Both the position numbers and the translations under genes were made by a program. Of a stretch of 64,000 bases of DNA, positions 61,719 through 64,000 are shown piece by piece (position 1 is the first letter of the stretch; every line of letters begins with the position of its first letter). Below the pieces are notes generated by a model, which saw only the letters and a list, made by a program, of their open reading frames with translations, did not search any database and was not told where the DNA came from. Source of the stretch: Nitrososphaerota archaeon (GTDB lineage Archaea > Thermoproteota > Nitrososphaeria > Nitrososphaerales > Nitrosopumilaceae); the NCBI GenBank assembly GCA_016201435.1, contig JACQCT010000027.1, forward strand, positions 1 through 64,000. Direction: 5' to 3'.

Positions 61719-62060
61719 ATGAGCTATAACGAAGGCGGTTTTGGCGAAAGATCTGATAACCGAGGCTACGGCGGCGATAGAGGCTACAGCGGCGGTCGAA
61801 GATTTGGCGGCGGCGGTAGACGATTTGATGACAGGCCAAAACCAGTAGAAACCGGCAAGGAATACGACGTATCCATAACAGAAATTAGTAGAAAGGGAGA
61901 TGGTATTACAAGAATAGATGGCTTTGTGATATTTGTCAAAGGTGGACAAGTAGGACAAAATGCAAAAATCAAAGTCACTCAAGTGGGTGGACGATTTGCT
62001 ACTGCTGAAGTAGTAGGAGAAGGTTCTCCACAACCTAAAGCAGAATCAGCATCTGAATAA
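61719..62060 (+). CDS. TRAM-domain RNA-binding protein with Gly/Arg-rich N-terminus
   Basis: 113 residues. Residues 1-43 are a low-complexity Gly/Arg/Tyr/Phe tail (RGYGGDRGYSGGRRFGGGG). The TRAM domain follows (GKEYDVSITEISRKGDGITRIDGFVIFVKGGQVGQNAKIKVTQVGGRFATAEVV). Archaeal single-TRAM proteins act as RNA chaperones, like cold-shock proteins. The strong SD leader suggests high expression. The RGG-type tail may aid RNA binding or condensation. Confidence 0.9.
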   Translation: MSYNEGGFGERSDNRGYGGDRGYSGGRRFGGGGRRFDDRPKPVETGKEYDVSITEISRKGDGITRIDGFVIFVKGGQVGQNAKIKVTQVGGRFATAEVVGEGSPQPKAESASE

Positions 62061-62111
62061 GTGCTATCCAACTTACCAAAAACTAATTTTCTTTCCTAAT
62101 TTTTCTTATTT

Positions 62112-62495
62112 CTATAAACGTATGGTTTTCTTTTTAATTAATTCCACAATTTCCAGTTTTCTTTTAATGTCAATATCTGACTCTATTGTAACGTATACTG
62201 TTTTTCGCTTTGGATATACTACAATTTGAGTCACTTTTTCACGTTCAATATGGACATAGTTTACCGGTCCTAAGCTTTTGTCAAACTGCTTCCGCATCTT
62301 CCTTCTAAGTGCAACTTGTTTACAAAAATGCTCCTCCTCTCTTTGGGTTTTAAGCGAAGTTTTTCCTTCCTTCATGATGGCCTCAGATATGTTTCCTTTA
62401 AGATCTATTATTGCCGCAAACCTCATTCCAGGATCTATTGACAAGATGTCTTCTACGATAGGAATTAAATGTGCATTGCCGTTGCCATTTTTCAA
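62112..62495 (-). CDS. Thaumarchaeal DUF6659/roadblock-like protein
   Basis: 127 residues. An N-terminal helix and strand pair (HLIPIVEDILSIDPGMRFAAIIDLKGNISEAIM) and C-terminal strands (PVNYVHIEREKVTQIVVYPKRKTVYVTIE) suggest a roadblock/longin-type fold. Many thaumarchaea carry paralogues of similar proteins; I believe the family is DUF6659 but could not check. Function unknown. Confidence 0.6.
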   Translation of the reverse strand: MKNGNGNAHLIPIVEDILSIDPGMRFAAIIDLKGNISEAIMKEGKTSLKTQREEEHFCKQVALRRKMRKQFDKSLGPVNYVHIEREKVTQIVVYPKRKTVYVTIESDIDIKRKLEIVELIKKKTIRL

Positions 62496-62696
62496 GTTAT
62501 GTCATGTCAGATTTTAAACTCGGTAAATATGTCTTGTTTTTTAATTATATGATCGCTCTACCATATAGGCACGTTAAAGAAAAAATTGTTGGATTTGTAG
62601 CAATAATCAAACTAGAACAATCTAGTACCTAATCACACATGTTTTTGTTTAATTTTGACGATCTAGCATCTCTATTAACCTCATTTTGCTTCTTGT
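62496..62696. other. Intergenic spacer before RNA candidate
   Basis: No ORF is supported. The only items seen are the promoter side of the 62112-62495 gene and a weak TATA-like TCTATTAACC near 62670-62680, placed about 26 bases before the GC-rich block at 62699. Confidence 0.4.
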
Positions 62697-62698
62697 AG

Positions 62699-62796
62699 GC
62701 AAGTTGGCTACCCAAAAAGAGCCAGAGTCGTTTGGCGCGTTGGGTTATAATTCCGTAATCGGGGGGTTTGAAGCAAAACCTCCAATTCTTTTTAAT
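62699..62796 (+). ncRNA. Candidate small RNA with terminator-like 3' hairpin
   Basis: A GC-rich block begins GGCAAGTTGGCTACCC. ACCCAA (62709-62714) pairs with TTGGGT (62740-62745). At the 3' side GGGGGTTT (62762-62769) and AAACCTCC (62776-62783) pair over eight positions with one G-U, a match only on the plus strand, followed by AATTCTTTTTAA. The block has no ORF. The 3' pattern, hairpin then CCAATT and T-rich tract, resembles that of the 56001-56088 candidate. Confidence 0.45.
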
Positions 62797-62951
62797 TAAA
62801 CAACCGTTAGAATCCCTCTAATTTTAGTCGCCCCCGCCACACAAATAGATAATTTTTGGCAATTTCAAACTATGAAACACCTGTTCCGCTAGCCGTTCCG
62901 CTATGGCATTTCACGATGTCCCTGATAAAACATTGCTTCTATAGAGATGGC

Positions 62952-63239
62952 ATGTCAAAACAGCAATACAGATCGGAAATGGGCATAATCGCCGATATTT
63001 TAGGTGTAACTATGGACGGAGGTACACAAGGCGTAATTGTGTCTGCTATTTCTAGACGAGCAAACCTGTCGCACTATGCAGTGCTTGAAAAGTGTCAAAA
63101 ACTAATTGATGCAGGTCTAGTAGAATCAATGAAGGACAACAGAAATCGACTATTTACGATTACTGAAAAAGGGATCAGATTCTTCCAAGAATTCCAAAGA
63201 TTCCAAGATATTGTCCAGATGATGAACCTAAGGTATTAA
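62952..63239 (+). CDS. Winged-helix DNA-binding protein
   Basis: 95 residues from ATG 62952 (MSKQQYRSEMGIIADILGVT). The frame is open upstream to a TTG at 62856, but the added residues look unlike this family. Helices GVIVSAISRRANLSHYAVLEKCQKLIDAGLV and the wing VESMKDNRNRLFTITEKG are those of the small archaeal winged-helix regulators (PF14947-like). It is followed after three bases by the secreted-protein gene and may share its transcript. Confidence 0.8.
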   Translation: MSKQQYRSEMGIIADILGVTMDGGTQGVIVSAISRRANLSHYAVLEKCQKLIDAGLVESMKDNRNRLFTITEKGIRFFQEFQRFQDIVQMMNLRY

Positions 63240-63242
63240 ACC

Positions 63243-64000
63243 ATGGAACAAAAGGCACAGTTGGTTCAAGCAGAGTATGCATTACCCGAAGGAATGCTTT
63301 TTGTAAGGATCACATATATCCTGTCAACAATGGTAAACGCTCCTGTCGTAGCAGTATGCTTTTTTTTAATAACCATCTCGTCATTTACCCAATATTCTTT
63401 TAGTTATAATTCAACTAAGGTTCTTGATTTTACCATTTATGCAGACGGTACTGCTCATGTTTTTTATCAAACTAATGCGGATCCACAATCACCAGATGCT
63501 ACAATAGAACTATTTGGAAACACAACTGATAATTTTGTGGTTCAGGATGAAAATGGCACTTTACTTTCTAGCAAAATTAACACAAATTCAGCAATAATCC
63601 AAACGCTCGGATCTTCTGTGATTAAGATTGATTATGATACAGCTGATCTTGTGACAAAAAGTGGTAAAACATGGACATTTCATGTTGATTCACCTACTGA
63701 TTTCTCTTTAGTCTTACCAAAAAATACAGTAATTGTTGGAATGAGTACTTATCCACTTAATATGCAAATTGTTGATGATCAATCTCTTATCACTCTCCCA
63801 AGTGGACCTGCTGACATTAGTTATGTATTTGGAGTTTTAGGTACAAGCCAAACTGCTACACTTGCTATAGAAAAAGCTCAAGATTTTATTAACAATATTA
63901 ATTCAGAAGGAATCAAGACACCAATGGCTACTGCAAAACTTGCAGACGCCAATTCTGCATTCAGTCAAGGCAAGTATTCAAACGCAGAGGTTCTTGCTAA
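63243..64000 (+). CDS. Secreted/membrane-anchored protein (C-terminus cut by window edge)
   Basis: ATG 63243 opens a frame that runs off the right edge after 252 residues. A hydrophobic signal-anchor lies at about 34-50 (APVVAVCFFLITISSF). The outside part is beta-rich and Thr/Asn/Asp-rich (VLDFTIYADGTAHVFYQTNADPQ, then SVIKIDYDTADLVTKSGKTWTFHVDS), and a helical part follows near the edge (TLAIEKAQDFINNINSEG, then ADANSAFSQGKYSNAEVLA). No family can be given from the visible part. Confidence 0.75.
   Translation, partial: MEQKAQLVQAEYALPEGMLFVRITYILSTMVNAPVVAVCFFLITISSFTQYSFSYNSTKVLDFTIYADGTAHVFYQTNADPQSPDATIELFGNTTDNFVVQDENGTLLSSKINTNSAIIQTLGSSVIKIDYDTADLVTKSGKTWTFHVDSPTDFSLVLPKNTVIVGMSTYPLNMQIVDDQSLITLPSGPADISYVFGVLGTSQTATLAIEKAQDFINNINSEGIKTPMATAKLADANSAFSQGKYSNAEVLA

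Overview
The window looks like a low-GC thaumarchaeal (Nitrososphaeria, probably Nitrosopumilales-type) chromosome. It carries archaeal family-D DNA polymerase (both subunits), Orc1/Cdc6, a GINS subunit, TFB, a thermosome subunit, CDC48, geranylgeranylglyceryl-phosphate synthase, a CdvB/ESCRT-III paralogue and a single-domain parvulin of the kind known from Nitrosopumilus and Cenarchaeum. Many genes have a TATA-like box about 26-30 bases before the start codon, as expected for leaderless archaeal mRNAs. TTG and GTG starts are common, and genes inside operons often overlap by 1-4 bases. No ammonia-oxidation genes lie in the window, so that lifestyle is not shown here.

Layout. 1-8.4 kb: ferredoxin (cut by the edge), parvulin, a RecA-like protein, an aminotransferase-V protein, an AmrS-type radical SAM enzyme, and an Hsp20-CDC48 operon behind a large palindrome. 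8.4-14.3 kb: an NDH-2-like oxidoreductase, CbiE, secreted proteins including a triple cupredoxin that has lost its copper ligands, a frameshifted PAC2 protein and a SpoIIM-like protein. 14.4-29 kb: a replication island (DP1, Orc1/Cdc6, a repeat-rich candidate origin at about 17.1-17.5 kb, a winged-helix protein, DP2, GINS) with glyA, thermosome and glnA interleaved. 29.6-33 kb: SDR and FAD oxidoreductases and a divergent arsenic locus (arsR / arsC-aquaporin). 33-38.7 kb: tRNA-Pro and an RNA/repair operon (thpR-cca-kinase-CDF transporter-alkA). 39-43 kb: secreted phosphoesterase, polysaccharide deacetylase and pentapeptide protein. 43-46.6 kb: a prs-trmG10-rnz-sir2 operon.

46.6-51 kb is the most accessory-looking part. 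It has tiny coupled ORFs, a small HEFGH membrane protease-like protein, a secreted protein ending in a self-processing Hint domain, a frameshifted Mrr-like nuclease with a frameshifted small membrane protein upstream, and several hairpins. 51-64 kb has BtuF-like, metallophosphoesterase and hemerythrin genes, an orphan CARF-HTH-type regulator, SDR, GtrA, TFB, a tiny C2H2 zinc-finger ORF, CdvB, an MFS transporter, a coiled-coil protein with five 21-residue repeats, a TRAM protein with a strong SD leader, and a secreted protein cut by the right edge. Three intergenic GC-rich folded blocks (56.0, 60.2-60.4 and 62.7 kb) are candidate non-coding RNAs that I could not assign to a family.

Four reading frames look broken by single-base changes (13.2, 30.36, 50.21 and 50.68 kb), three of them at or beside A or G runs. 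This could be real decay or residual assembly error. No CRISPR array, rRNA gene or recognisable insertion sequence was seen.
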